Assembly (NCBI RefSeq): GCF_002291145.1
Contig: NZ_NTGE01000084.1
Coordinates: 39,224-103,223 of the forward strand
DNA length: 64,000 nt
Source of the DNA: Streptomyces sp. SA15
Lineage (GTDB): Bacteria; Actinomycetota; Actinomycetes; Streptomycetales; Streptomycetaceae
Direction: 5' to 3'
Part shown: one piece after another, positions 1-6,918 of the stretch
Layout: every line of letters begins with the position of its first letter
How positions within the stretch are numbered: position 1 is the stretch's first letter
Translations under genes and position numbers: made by a program
Notes under the pieces: model-generated
Told to the model about the DNA's origin: nothing
The model's input: the letters and a program-made list of their open reading frames with translations, nothing else
Database searches by the model: none

Positions 1-2
1 CG

Positions 3-743
3 CCGGGCTCGGACGGCGAGCCGGCCCGCCCCGCGGCCGCCGGCCCCCAGGCGCGCCGCCCGCAGAAGCCCTCCGCCTACCGCCTCCAGCCCTTGACCGG
101 ATACGGCCCGCCCCGGACCACGCCCGGCCGGACCCTCGTCCGGCGCGAGCCGTTCCTGCGCGTGTCCGGACGCGGCCGCACCATGGTGCTGACCTTCGAC
201 GACGGACCGGACCCCCGCTACACCCCGGACATCCTGGACACCCTCGCGCAGTACGACGTCCGCGCGATGTTCTTCGTGTGCGGGGAGATGGTGGTCGACA
301 ACAAGGAACTGCTGGCCCGGATGGCCGACGAGGGACATGTCGTCGGCAACCACACCTGGTCCCACCCGATGCTGCCCCGCCTGAAGCGCCGGCAGATCCG
401 CTCGCAGATGGAACGTACCTGCGACGTCATCGAGGAGGCGTACGGCGAGCGGCCCCTGTGGTTCCGAGCGCCCTACGGCGCCTGGAACCGAGCCGTATTC
501 CAACTGGGCGCCGAGCTCGGCATGGAACCGCTGGCCTGGACGGTCGACACCCTCGACTGGACCACTCCCGGCATCCGGACCATCGTCGGCCGGGTGGAGA
601 ACGGCGCCGCCCCCGGCGTCGTGGTGCTCTCGCACGACGCCGGGGGCGACCGCACCCAGAGTGTCCGGGCGCTGCGCGCCTATCTGCCGCACCTGCTGGA
701 TTCCGGCTACCACATCACCGTCCCGCGACGGCAGTTCACCTGA
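3..743 (+). CDS. Polysaccharide deacetylase (NodB-type), 5' end outside window
   Basis: The frame is open from the first bases of the window with no convincing start, so this is the C-terminal part of a longer protein; the TTG at 93 is only an internal candidate. The NodB homology domain is clear: the TFDDGPD metal/catalytic motif near codon 62, the HTWSHP motif that supplies the two metal-binding histidines, then RAPYG and a late LSHDAGG motif. Family members remove acetyl groups from peptidoglycan, chitin oligomers or other N-acetylated glycans outside the membrane. The signal or anchor should lie upstream of the window. It converges on the sortase gene with 32 bp between stop codons. Substrate cannot be read from sequence. 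Confidence 0.9.
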   Translation, partial: PGSDGEPARPAAAGPQARRPQKPSAYRLQPLTGYGPPRTTPGRTLVRREPFLRVSGRGRTMVLTFDDGPDPRYTPDILDTLAQYDVRAMFFVCGEMVVDNKELLARMADEGHVVGNHTWSHPMLPRLKRRQIRSQMERTCDVIEEAYGERPLWFRAPYGAWNRAVFQLGAELGMEPLAWTVDTLDWTTPGIRTIVGRVENGAAPGVVVLSHDAGGDRTQSVRALRAYLPHLLDSGYHITVPRRQFT

Positions 744-775
744 CCGGTCTTCGCCCGCCCGGGGGAGGGAAACGC

Positions 776-1450
776 TCAGTGGACCTCGACCAGGCGGGCG
801 AAAACGACGACGTTCCCGTCGTAGCCGTTCTGCTTGGAGAAACCGCCCCCGCAGGTGATGATCCGCAATTCGGGGGATCCCTTGGAACCGTAGACACGGT
901 TACCGGGGAAGTTGTTCTTCGCGAAGACCTCGATTCCGTAGATCTCGAAAACGGCCGTCTTTCCGTCCCTCCGCGCGACCTCGGCGCGATTTCCCTTCTT
1001 CAGGGCTCCGAGTCCGTAGAACACGGCGGGGCCCTGAGTGTTGTCGACGTGACCCACCACGACGGCGGTGCCCTTCTCGCCGGGGGAGACCGCGCCGGTG
1101 AACCAGCCGGCCAGGTTCGGGTCCTCCGGCGGCGGCGCGCCGACCCAGCCGTCCGCGTCCAGACCGACCGGCGTGATCGGCGCGTCGACCTGGATCGACG
1201 GGATCCTGACCCGGTCGGGCTCGGAGTACGGCAGCGGATCGGGGACCCCGAGGAAGGTGCCGCCGGACGAGGTGCGGCTGTCGGCGGCAGCCGCCGACGC
1301 GGGCTGCGGGGGCCCCACGTCGAATTCCCCCGAACCATTCCGAATGAGCGCGAGGCCGGTCAGCAGAACAAGCGCTATCACGCCCCAAGGGGCGCGCTTC
1401 TTGCGCCGCTCCTCCTCTTCGGCCAGATCGGCCAGCTCGGACGCAGACAT
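776..1450 (-). CDS. Class F sortase
   Basis: This 224-residue membrane-anchored transpeptidase has a charged N-terminus, one transmembrane segment at about residues 22-37 and an extracellular beta-barrel catalytic domain. The triad is visible: His in VVGHVDN, Cys in ITCGGG and a late Arg in VVVFARL. The short length and actinobacterial setting fit class F, whose members in Streptomyces have poorly defined substrates. An AGGGGAAG-type ribosome site precedes the ATG. The two neighbouring downstream genes (1783 and 2390) encode small secreted proteins with a C-terminal membrane segment but no LPXTG motif, so they are neighbours and possible partners rather than proven substrates. Confidence 0.9.
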   Translation of the reverse strand: MSASELADLAEEEERRKKRAPWGVIALVLLTGLALIRNGSGEFDVGPPQPASAAAADSRTSSGGTFLGVPDPLPYSEPDRVRIPSIQVDAPITPVGLDADGWVGAPPPEDPNLAGWFTGAVSPGEKGTAVVVGHVDNTQGPAVFYGLGALKKGNRAEVARRDGKTAVFEIYGIEVFAKNNFPGNRVYGSKGSPELRIITCGGGFSKQNGYDGNVVVFARLVEVH

Positions 1451-1782
1451 TCGACTTCCCCTCTCGACACGGCCGTCGCCGTGTCATTCGCGCATACGAG
1501 AACGCTAAGTCCCGCGCGCGAAACCGGCGACGGGGCAGACGCGAACGGGTGGCCCGCGCGCCCGGTGGTGCGCCATCCGAGTTGCCGCGCACGGGAATTT
1601 TCTGACGGTCCGTGACCTGCGGTGATATCCGATTGTGCGCTTTTCGGGCGGCGTGTCCTCTCACCAGGACGGACCATCGCCGAAATGCGGGCCGGTGCAG
1701 GGCGTCTGAGGGTTTTTCCGGGAGGCGCTTTCTCGCCGATCGACCGGGGACGGTTCCCGGGGCGTCTTCCGCGGAGGATCAC
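1451..1782. other. Intergenic region between sortase and secreted protein genes
   Basis: These 332 bp lie between two divergent genes and must hold both promoters. I see no convincing small gene, hairpin or repeat. The ribosome site of the right-hand gene (GGAGGATC) lies at its right edge. Confidence 0.5.
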
Positions 1783-2280
1783 ATGCGTAACTCTCGTGCC
1801 CTGGTGGCCGCCGGTGCCGCGGTCGCCGCCCTCGGGCTCGCCGCGCCCGCGGCCGTCGCTCTGGACGGCATGCCCGCCAACCCGAGCAACATCGTCGCCC
1901 TGCCCAGCGTCATCGCCCGCGGCGACCAGCTGACCATCACGGTCGACGGCTGCCCGCGAGGCGGCACCGCGACCTCCAACGCGTTCTCACCGACGAGGCT
2001 CACGCCCATCCACGGCGCCACGGGCACCGCGAAGGGCACCGCGACGATCAACAGCAACGCCAACCCCGGCTCCTACGACATCACCGTCACCTGCGACAGC
2101 AGGACCCTGACCCGTCCGGCCGCCTTCACCGTCATCGGTGGCGTCCGCGGCGGCATCGGCGGCGGCAGCTCCAGCGGGGCGACTCCCACCGACATCGCCA
2201 TCGGCAGCGGGCTCGTGGCCGCGGCCGTCATCGGCGGCGGCGTGTTCTGGATGCGCCGCCGGTCCGAGAAGCGGATCTGA
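1783..2280 (+). CDS. Small secreted protein with C-terminal membrane anchor
   Basis: This 165-residue protein starts at the ATG behind GGAGG; an upstream in-frame start has no ribosome site. It has a Sec signal peptide (about residues 1-25, ending in an AVA-type cleavage region), a beta-rich domain of roughly 90 residues with two cysteines (DGCPRG and VTCDS) that could form a disulfide, a Gly/Ser linker and a C-terminal transmembrane segment (IAIGSGLVAAAVIGGG) followed by Arg/Lys residues. No LPXTG or LAXTG motif is present. It is a paralogue of the convergent gene at 2390-2905, sharing the order of signal, two-Cys beta domain ending in an IGG/AGG turn, and anchor. Function unknown; the nearby sortase suggests a cell-surface role. 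Confidence 0.85.
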   Translation: MRNSRALVAAGAAVAALGLAAPAAVALDGMPANPSNIVALPSVIARGDQLTITVDGCPRGGTATSNAFSPTRLTPIHGATGTAKGTATINSNANPGSYDITVTCDSRTLTRPAAFTVIGGVRGGIGGGSSSGATPTDIAIGSGLVAAAVIGGGVFWMRRRSEKRI

Positions 2281-2331
2281 CGGTCCGAACAGTGGTTCCG
2301 GCCGCCCCCTTCGGAGACTGAACGCACGTGG

Positions 2332-2379
2332 CACAGGCTTCGCCCCGGATCCCTTCAGGGATCCGGGGCGAAGCCTGTG
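2332..2379. terminator. Bidirectional hairpin terminator
   Basis: A perfect 22-bp inverted repeat (2332-2353 and 2358-2379) with a TTCA loop sits between the stop codons of two convergent paralogous genes. The stem is GC-rich with no U-tract, as is usual for actinobacterial terminators. Confidence 0.93.
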
Positions 2380-2389
2380 GGCGGTGCGC

Positions 2390-2905
2390 TCAGGCGCCGT
2401 CCTGGTCGGGGTGGCGGCGGGAGATGCGGTACGCCGCCCCGAGCGACCCGGCGACGAGCGCGGCCCCGAGGCCGATCTCCTGCAGGTCGAACCCGGCGAC
2501 GCTGCCGCCCCCGCCTGCCTGCACGCCCCGCTGCGGCGTCACCGGCTTGTGTGCGGGGTGGTCCCGGCCGCCGCCGGCGATGGTGAGCTCGGCGTTCTGC
2601 CAGAAGGTGCCGCAGTGGAACGTCACCTGGTAGACGGCGCCCGGCTTCGCGTCCCAGTAGACCGTGGCCGTGGCCGTGGTCCGTCCCCTGGGGATGGCGA
2701 CGTCGTCGAAGACGCCCGAGGTGACGAACACGCCCTGCTCGCAGCCGGTCGCGCGCAGGGTCACCTGTCCGCCGGCCGCGATGGTCGTGGGCAGGACACT
2801 GACCCGGAAGCCCGAGCTGACGCTGCTCGCGTGGGCGGCTGGGGCGGTGAGGGTGAGGGCACTGACGCCCAGCAGTGCGGCCGAAGCGACGCCTATCACG
2901 CGCAT
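2390..2905 (-). CDS. Small secreted protein with C-terminal membrane anchor, paralogue
   Basis: This 171-residue protein starts at the ATG at 2905, which has a GGAGGAA ribosome site; an upstream ATG at 2980 would put 25 charged residues before the signal peptide. The signal runs to the AHA region. A beta-rich domain follows with two cysteines (TGCEQG and FHCGTF), then a linker and a hydrophobic segment (IGLGAALVAGSLGAAY) with a basic end. The pattern 'LP..IA.G.Q.T....GC.....T...F' and the late VTFHC strand mirror VTVTC-type strands in the gene at 1783, so the two are diverged copies. No sortase signal is visible. Function unknown. Confidence 0.85.
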   Translation of the reverse strand: MRVIGVASAALLGVSALTLTAPAAHASSVSSGFRVSVLPTTIAAGGQVTLRATGCEQGVFVTSGVFDDVAIPRGRTTATATVYWDAKPGAVYQVTFHCGTFWQNAELTIAGGGRDHPAHKPVTPQRGVQAGGGGSVAGFDLQEIGLGAALVAGSLGAAYRISRRHPDQDGA

Positions 2906-3168
2906 GGTGGTTCCTCCGGGTCCCCGAGGAGCAGCTGCGGACCTCTTCCGCTCGCGTCGGAAATGCACCTCGATGACCAAAACGCTAGGAACGTGCGTGC
3001 GTCCGCGCGATCGCAGTCGCGCGAATGGGGCAAGGGTGTGGGCCGCTCAGGGGGGGGTGCGTTCCGGCGGCCGGGGGACGGCGACGCGGCGACGAGCGTC
3101 CCCCGGCGGTCTCTCTGAGGACCTGGCAGCGGCCTGGCGGCCCCATGGCCTGCCCCGGTGGATCGCCG

Positions 3169-3933
3169 TCAGTCCTTGATCCCCGGGAAGAGGCTCAGGA
3201 ACGGGTCCGCCGACGCGGTGACCCCGCGGCTGTAGGGCGCGTCGAAGTCCCAGATCAGGAAGAGCAGGAAGGCGATCAGCGCGGAGAACAGGCCCGCGAG
3301 GACCAGTTCGCGCGTCGTACGCCGGATCTGCAGCGCGAAGATCATCCCGATGGTGACCGCGCCGCCGACGAGCAGCCCGAACCACACCACACCCGGCATG
3401 GTGGGTTCGGCCGAGTCCGCCCGGGCATTGCGTGCCTGGTCCGCGGCGGCCATCTGGTCGAGGACCGGCTGGTAGGCCTGGGCCTCGAAGTCCGACTTCG
3501 GCTGGTAGTCGGTGACGTCCGCGCGGACCTGGGCGAGGAGCTCGGTGCCCCGCTCGGTGACATGGCCGTCGTCCGCCATCGCCTGCCACTCGGTGCTGAC
3601 GACGTGTCCGACATAGGCGTTGACATCGTCCCGAATGCGGTCGCGTACGTCGTCCGGGTAGACCCGCACCCGCTCCGAGATCTCGTGCAACGCCTGCGCC
3701 TCCGCCTGGACGTGGTCCTGGGCGACGCTGCGCGCCTCCCAGACGCCCGCGATGGCCAGACCGAGGACGATGGCGTACACCACGCCGATCCACATCGTCA
3801 TGTACTCGATGACGTCCGGCGTCTCGCTGGGATCCTCGTCCTCGGGCGCCGTGCGGTGCCGTACGAGGGTGATGACGACCACCACGGCACAGGCGGCCAG
3901 CATCGCGAGGGTGAGAACAAGCCATTCCGGCAA
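3169..3933 (-). CDS. DUF4239 (bestrophin-like domain) membrane protein
   Basis: This 254-residue integral membrane protein has two N-terminal hydrophobic segments (about 4-22 and 47-65), a soluble helical middle region of about 120 residues rich in charged residues, and two C-terminal segments (about 183-200 and 212-230). The layout and the WEARSVAQDHVQ-type helix after the second segment match DUF4239, annotated as bestrophin-like. The biochemical role of the family is not established. It is transcribed in the same direction as the upstream Pro-rich gene, with a 33-bp gap, but a shared transcript is only inferred. Confidence 0.8.
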   Translation of the reverse strand: MPEWLVLTLAMLAACAVVVVITLVRHRTAPEDEDPSETPDVIEYMTMWIGVVYAIVLGLAIAGVWEARSVAQDHVQAEAQALHEISERVRVYPDDVRDRIRDDVNAYVGHVVSTEWQAMADDGHVTERGTELLAQVRADVTDYQPKSDFEAQAYQPVLDQMAAADQARNARADSAEPTMPGVVWFGLLVGGAVTIGMIFALQIRRTTRELVLAGLFSALIAFLLFLIWDFDAPYSRGVTASADPFLSLFPGIKD

Positions 3934-3966
3934 GGGATGCCTCCAGGATCAAGCGCTGATCGAGTG

Positions 3967-4581
3967 CTAGCGCGGCCGCAGCGCGGCTACGGCGGCCACC
4001 GCGGGTGCGGTGATGAGCAGGACATAGGTGACGGGCGAGGTGGCGCCGTGTGACGGCCGCTTGCGGCGGCTCGGCGCCTGGTACCGCGGATAACTCACCG
4101 GAGTGACGGAAGGGCGCGGGGTGGGCTCGGCCGACGGCGTCGGTGTGGGGGTCGGAGTGGGGGCCGGGCTCGGCGTGGGGGTCGCAGGCGGGGTCGGTCG
4201 CGGGCGGGGTGGCGCCGGTTGCGGTGCCGGTGGTGGCGGTGGGGGAGGCGGCGGTGGCTTGGGCGTCGGCGTCGGCGTGGGCGTCGGTTTCGGCTTCGGC
4301 GGCGGATCCGGAGCCGGGTCCGGTGTGGGCGTGGGCGTCGGTGGCGTGGGGGTCGGTGTCGGCGTGGGCTTCGGGCACGCCGGGGGAGTCGGCCAGGTGA
4401 GGCTTCCGGCGACCGCCACCGCATCGGTGCCGCCCGGACCGGTCGAGGCGTAGGCGCAGGCGTCGGCCACGGCGACGCCGGCCGGGGCGCCGACGAGCAT
4501 CCACGTCAGCGTCAGCAGGGCCAACATCCTTACGGCCGGGGCGGATTGGGTCGGTTCGGGTCGATGCACGACGAAGATCAT
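3967..4581 (-). CDS. Secreted Pro/Thr-rich low-complexity protein
   Basis: This 204-residue protein has an N-terminal signal-like hydrophobic stretch (about 18-40, ALLTLTWMLVGAPAGVAVA), a short segment with two cysteines, then about 90 residues of PTPTP and polyproline repeats (residues about 65-155). It ends with a basic stretch (SRRKRP) and a terminal hydrophobic helix with an RPR tail. The design resembles wall-spanning stalk proteins that hold something across the peptidoglycan. The opposite strand of the repeat is also open because of its composition, but the minus-strand protein has a signal and anchor and is the credible one. No enzymatic domain is visible. Confidence 0.7.
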   Translation of the reverse strand: MIFVVHRPEPTQSAPAVRMLALLTLTWMLVGAPAGVAVADACAYASTGPGGTDAVAVAGSLTWPTPPACPKPTPTPTPTPPTPTPTPDPAPDPPPKPKPTPTPTPTPKPPPPPPPPPPAPQPAPPRPRPTPPATPTPSPAPTPTPTPTPSAEPTPRPSVTPVSYPRYQAPSRRKRPSHGATSPVTYVLLITAPAVAAVAALRPR

Positions 4582-4838
4582 GGGGCCTGGCGTACGGCCG
4601 CACGTGCGAGCTGGAGGAGATTGCCCCGAAGGAGGGACAGCCGGCGGTCGACGGTTTGATCACGGGGCGCTCGCACGTCCAAAGACACGCACGGGTGTGC
4701 GAAGCGGGGCGGGAGCCACAGGTTCCGGAAAGAAATGTGCGCGGTGGTTGAACACAACCGCGGCTCCCATGCGTACCCATGGTCGTGCGGCGGCGCAGAA
4801 GGGCGCTGCAACACCCTTTGGATTATGGGGAGTTGACG

Positions 4839-5822
4839 ATGAAGACCTCCTGGCGGAGCGCCTCACTCGTGGCAAGCGCTGCGGCGGTTCTGGCGCTGAC
4901 GACGGCGTGCGGTCAGGAAAGCGCCCCGTCCACGGGCAGCCAGAACGTGGGCGCGACGGCCGCGGCCGGCGACTATGGAAGCGCTGGTGCGGGCCTCGGC
5001 AGCACCGGTTCCGGTGCCAGCCCGCAGGCGGGGCAGAGCAGCCCCGCGACCCAGACCTCCACGGCGGGCGAGCTGTCCGTGTCCACCAACGCGGAACTGG
5101 GCGAGGTGCTGACGGACAGCGCCGGTCTGACCCTCTACCGCTTCGACGAGGACACCGCGGAGCCGCCGAAGTCGAACTGCGACGGCGACTGTGCCACGGC
5201 CTGGCCTCCGGTCCCCGCGGACGACGCCTCGGCCGGCGAGGGCGTCGACGAGGCGCTGCTCGGCGAGGTCACCCGCGCGGACGGCACCAAGCAGTTGACC
5301 ATCGGCGGTTGGCCGGCCTACCGCTACGCGAAGGACACCAAGGCCGGCGACGTCACCGGCCAAGGCGTGGGCGGCAAGTGGTACGCGCTGGCCGCCGACG
5401 GCAAGAAGGCCAAGCAGGGCGGCGGCGCCGCCGCCGAGGACCTGCCCGGGCTGTCCACCCGTAACGACCCCAAGCTCGGCGAGATCGTGATCGACAAGAA
5501 CGGTCACACGGTCTACCGGTTCATGAAGGACACGCAGTGGCCGATGTCCACCGCGTGCACCGGCGACTGCCTGGAGAAGTGGCCCGTCGTCGCGCCGGTC
5601 GACGAGAAGGACACCAAGGGCATCGATCTGCAGGGATCCACCCCCAACCAGGGCTACGTCGTCTTCGACCGCCCCGACGGCATCAAGCAGCAGTCCATCG
5701 ACTGCATCCCGATCTACACCTTCGCCGGTGACAAGAAGCCCGGCGACACCAACGGCCAGGGCGTCGCCGGCACATGGTTCGCGATCCGGCCCGACGGAAA
5801 GCCGGTCGGAGCGTCCGAGTAA
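4839..5822 (+). CDS. Lipoprotein with two Lipoprotein_15 repeats (SCO0930 family)
   Basis: This is a 327-residue secreted lipoprotein. The start is the ATG after GGGGAG; an earlier in-frame ATG at 4779 has no ribosome site. The signal peptide ends in a lipobox, LTTAC, giving a lipidated Cys near residue 23. After a Ser/Gly/Ala-rich linker come two pairs of the conserved motif Y-x-(F/W/Y)-x-x-D (LYRFDEDT, YRYAKDT, YRFMKDT, YTFAGDK), each accompanied by a CDGDC or CTGDC cysteine pair, the hallmark of PF03640. The role of these repeats is not known. It is followed by a strong terminator and is probably monocistronic. Confidence 0.9.
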   Translation: MKTSWRSASLVASAAAVLALTTACGQESAPSTGSQNVGATAAAGDYGSAGAGLGSTGSGASPQAGQSSPATQTSTAGELSVSTNAELGEVLTDSAGLTLYRFDEDTAEPPKSNCDGDCATAWPPVPADDASAGEGVDEALLGEVTRADGTKQLTIGGWPAYRYAKDTKAGDVTGQGVGGKWYALAADGKKAKQGGGAAAEDLPGLSTRNDPKLGEIVIDKNGHTVYRFMKDTQWPMSTACTGDCLEKWPVVAPVDEKDTKGIDLQGSTPNQGYVVFDRPDGIKQQSIDCIPIYTFAGDKKPGDTNGQGVAGTWFAIRPDGKPVGASE

Positions 5823-5841
5823 GCCCGGCGCGTCCGATCCA

Positions 5842-5884
5842 CCGGTCCGCCCCCTCCGCGCCGCACGGAGGGGGCGGACCGGTT
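5842..5884 (+). terminator. Intrinsic-type terminator after the lipoprotein gene
   Basis: An 18-bp perfect inverted repeat (5842-5859 and 5867-5884) with a 7-nt loop begins 20 bp after the stop codon. The remaining intergenic bases up to 6105 hold the promoter side of the next operon and no gene that I can see. Confidence 0.92.
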
Positions 5885-6105
5885 TGCCGTCATTCACCGC
5901 GACTCCCCGCGAACCGACTCCCGTTCCGGAACGCTCCGCAGTGCCGCGCCTACGTTTCGTAGAGGCCGCGGAGGAACATCGATGCGGCACGTGCCGCAGG
6001 CAGTGACCGGGAACGGATGGTCAATTTCCGTTTCTGCTCGCTCCTTTGCCGGGCGATCAGTAGCCTCTGCTCGAACACCGGATCGCCTACGCCTTGGAGA
6101 GATAG

Positions 6106-6918
6106 ATGGAGCGTCCCGCCTGGGCCCCCCGAAGCATCGACATCTCGGTGCCTAGCGTTTCGCGCATCTACGACTACTACCTGGGCGGTTCGCACAACTT
6201 CGAGGTCGACCGGGAAGCGGCCCGCAGGGCCATGGAGTTCATGCCGGGACTCCCCAAGGTCATGCAGGCCAACCGGGCGTTCCTGCACCGCGCGGTGCGC
6301 TTCGCCGCAGGTGAGGGCATCACGCAGTTCCTGGACATCGGTTCCGGCATCCCGACCTTCGGCAACGTCCACGAGGTGGCTCAGACGGCCCGCCCCGGCG
6401 CGCACGTGGTGTACGTCGACCACGACCCGGTGGCCGTGGCCCACAGCCAGGCGGTTCTCGCGGGCAACGAGGACGCGGACGTCGTGGCCGCCGACCTCCG
6501 CAAGCCCCAGGAGATCCTCGCCAGCCCCGAAGTACAGCGCCTGATCGACCTGAACCGGCCAGTCGCCCTGCTTCTCGTTGCCATACTGCACTTCGTGGAA
6601 GACGCGGACGACCCGTACGGAGCGGTGGCCGACTTGCGCGACGCGCTCGCGCCCGGAAGCCTGCTCGTCCTCACGCATGCCTCGTACGAGGGAATCCCAC
6701 TGCCACCGGAGCGGGCCGAGGGCGCGGTGGACGTATACAAGGACATTCGCAACCCGCTGATCATGCGCTCGCGCGACGAGATCGCGCGGTTCTTCGAGGG
6801 GTACGACATGGTGGAACCGGGACTGGTGCCGATGCCGCGCTGGCGGCCGGACACGGCGCCGGAGGACGAGGATCCGTATGCCTTCTCCGGTTTCGCGGGC
6901 GTGGGGCGTACGGCGTGA
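6106..6918 (+). CDS. DUF574-type SAM-dependent methyltransferase
   Basis: This 270-residue protein of the PF04672 family (formerly DUF574) is very common in Streptomyces. It shows the diagnostic N-terminal SVSRIYDYYLGGSHNFEVDR region, a SAM-binding glycine-rich loop (FLDIGSGIPT) and the acidic ribose-binding strand (VVYVDHDP). The natural substrate of the family is unknown. A GGAGAG site precedes the ATG. Its stop codon overlaps the GTG start of the c-di-GMP enzyme by 4 bp, so the two are very likely translated from one message. A second family member is encoded at 50809-51624. Confidence 0.9.
   Translation: MERPAWAPRSIDISVPSVSRIYDYYLGGSHNFEVDREAARRAMEFMPGLPKVMQANRAFLHRAVRFAAGEGITQFLDIGSGIPTFGNVHEVAQTARPGAHVVYVDHDPVAVAHSQAVLAGNEDADVVAADLRKPQEILASPEVQRLIDLNRPVALLLVAILHFVEDADDPYGAVADLRDALAPGSLLVLTHASYEGIPLPPERAEGAVDVYKDIRNPLIMRSRDEIARFFEGYDMVEPGLVPMPRWRPDTAPEDEDPYAFSGFAGVGRTA

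Noticed and set aside
749..803. 10-bp inverted repeat (TTCGCCCGCC and complement) across the deacetylase and sortase 3' ends
   Set aside because: The loop is long and one arm lies within sortase codons, so a terminator cannot be distinguished from chance in GC-rich DNA.
278..1615. Long open frames antisense or out of frame to the deacetylase and sortase genes
   Set aside because: They arise from the high-GC codon pattern; they lack ribosome sites and domains, and they cross well-supported genes and intergenic DNA.
4103..4453. Gly/Val-rich plus-strand frames opposite the Pro-rich gene
   Set aside because: These are complements of the PTPTP-coding repeat. The minus-strand protein has a signal peptide and C-terminal anchor, the plus-strand peptides do not.
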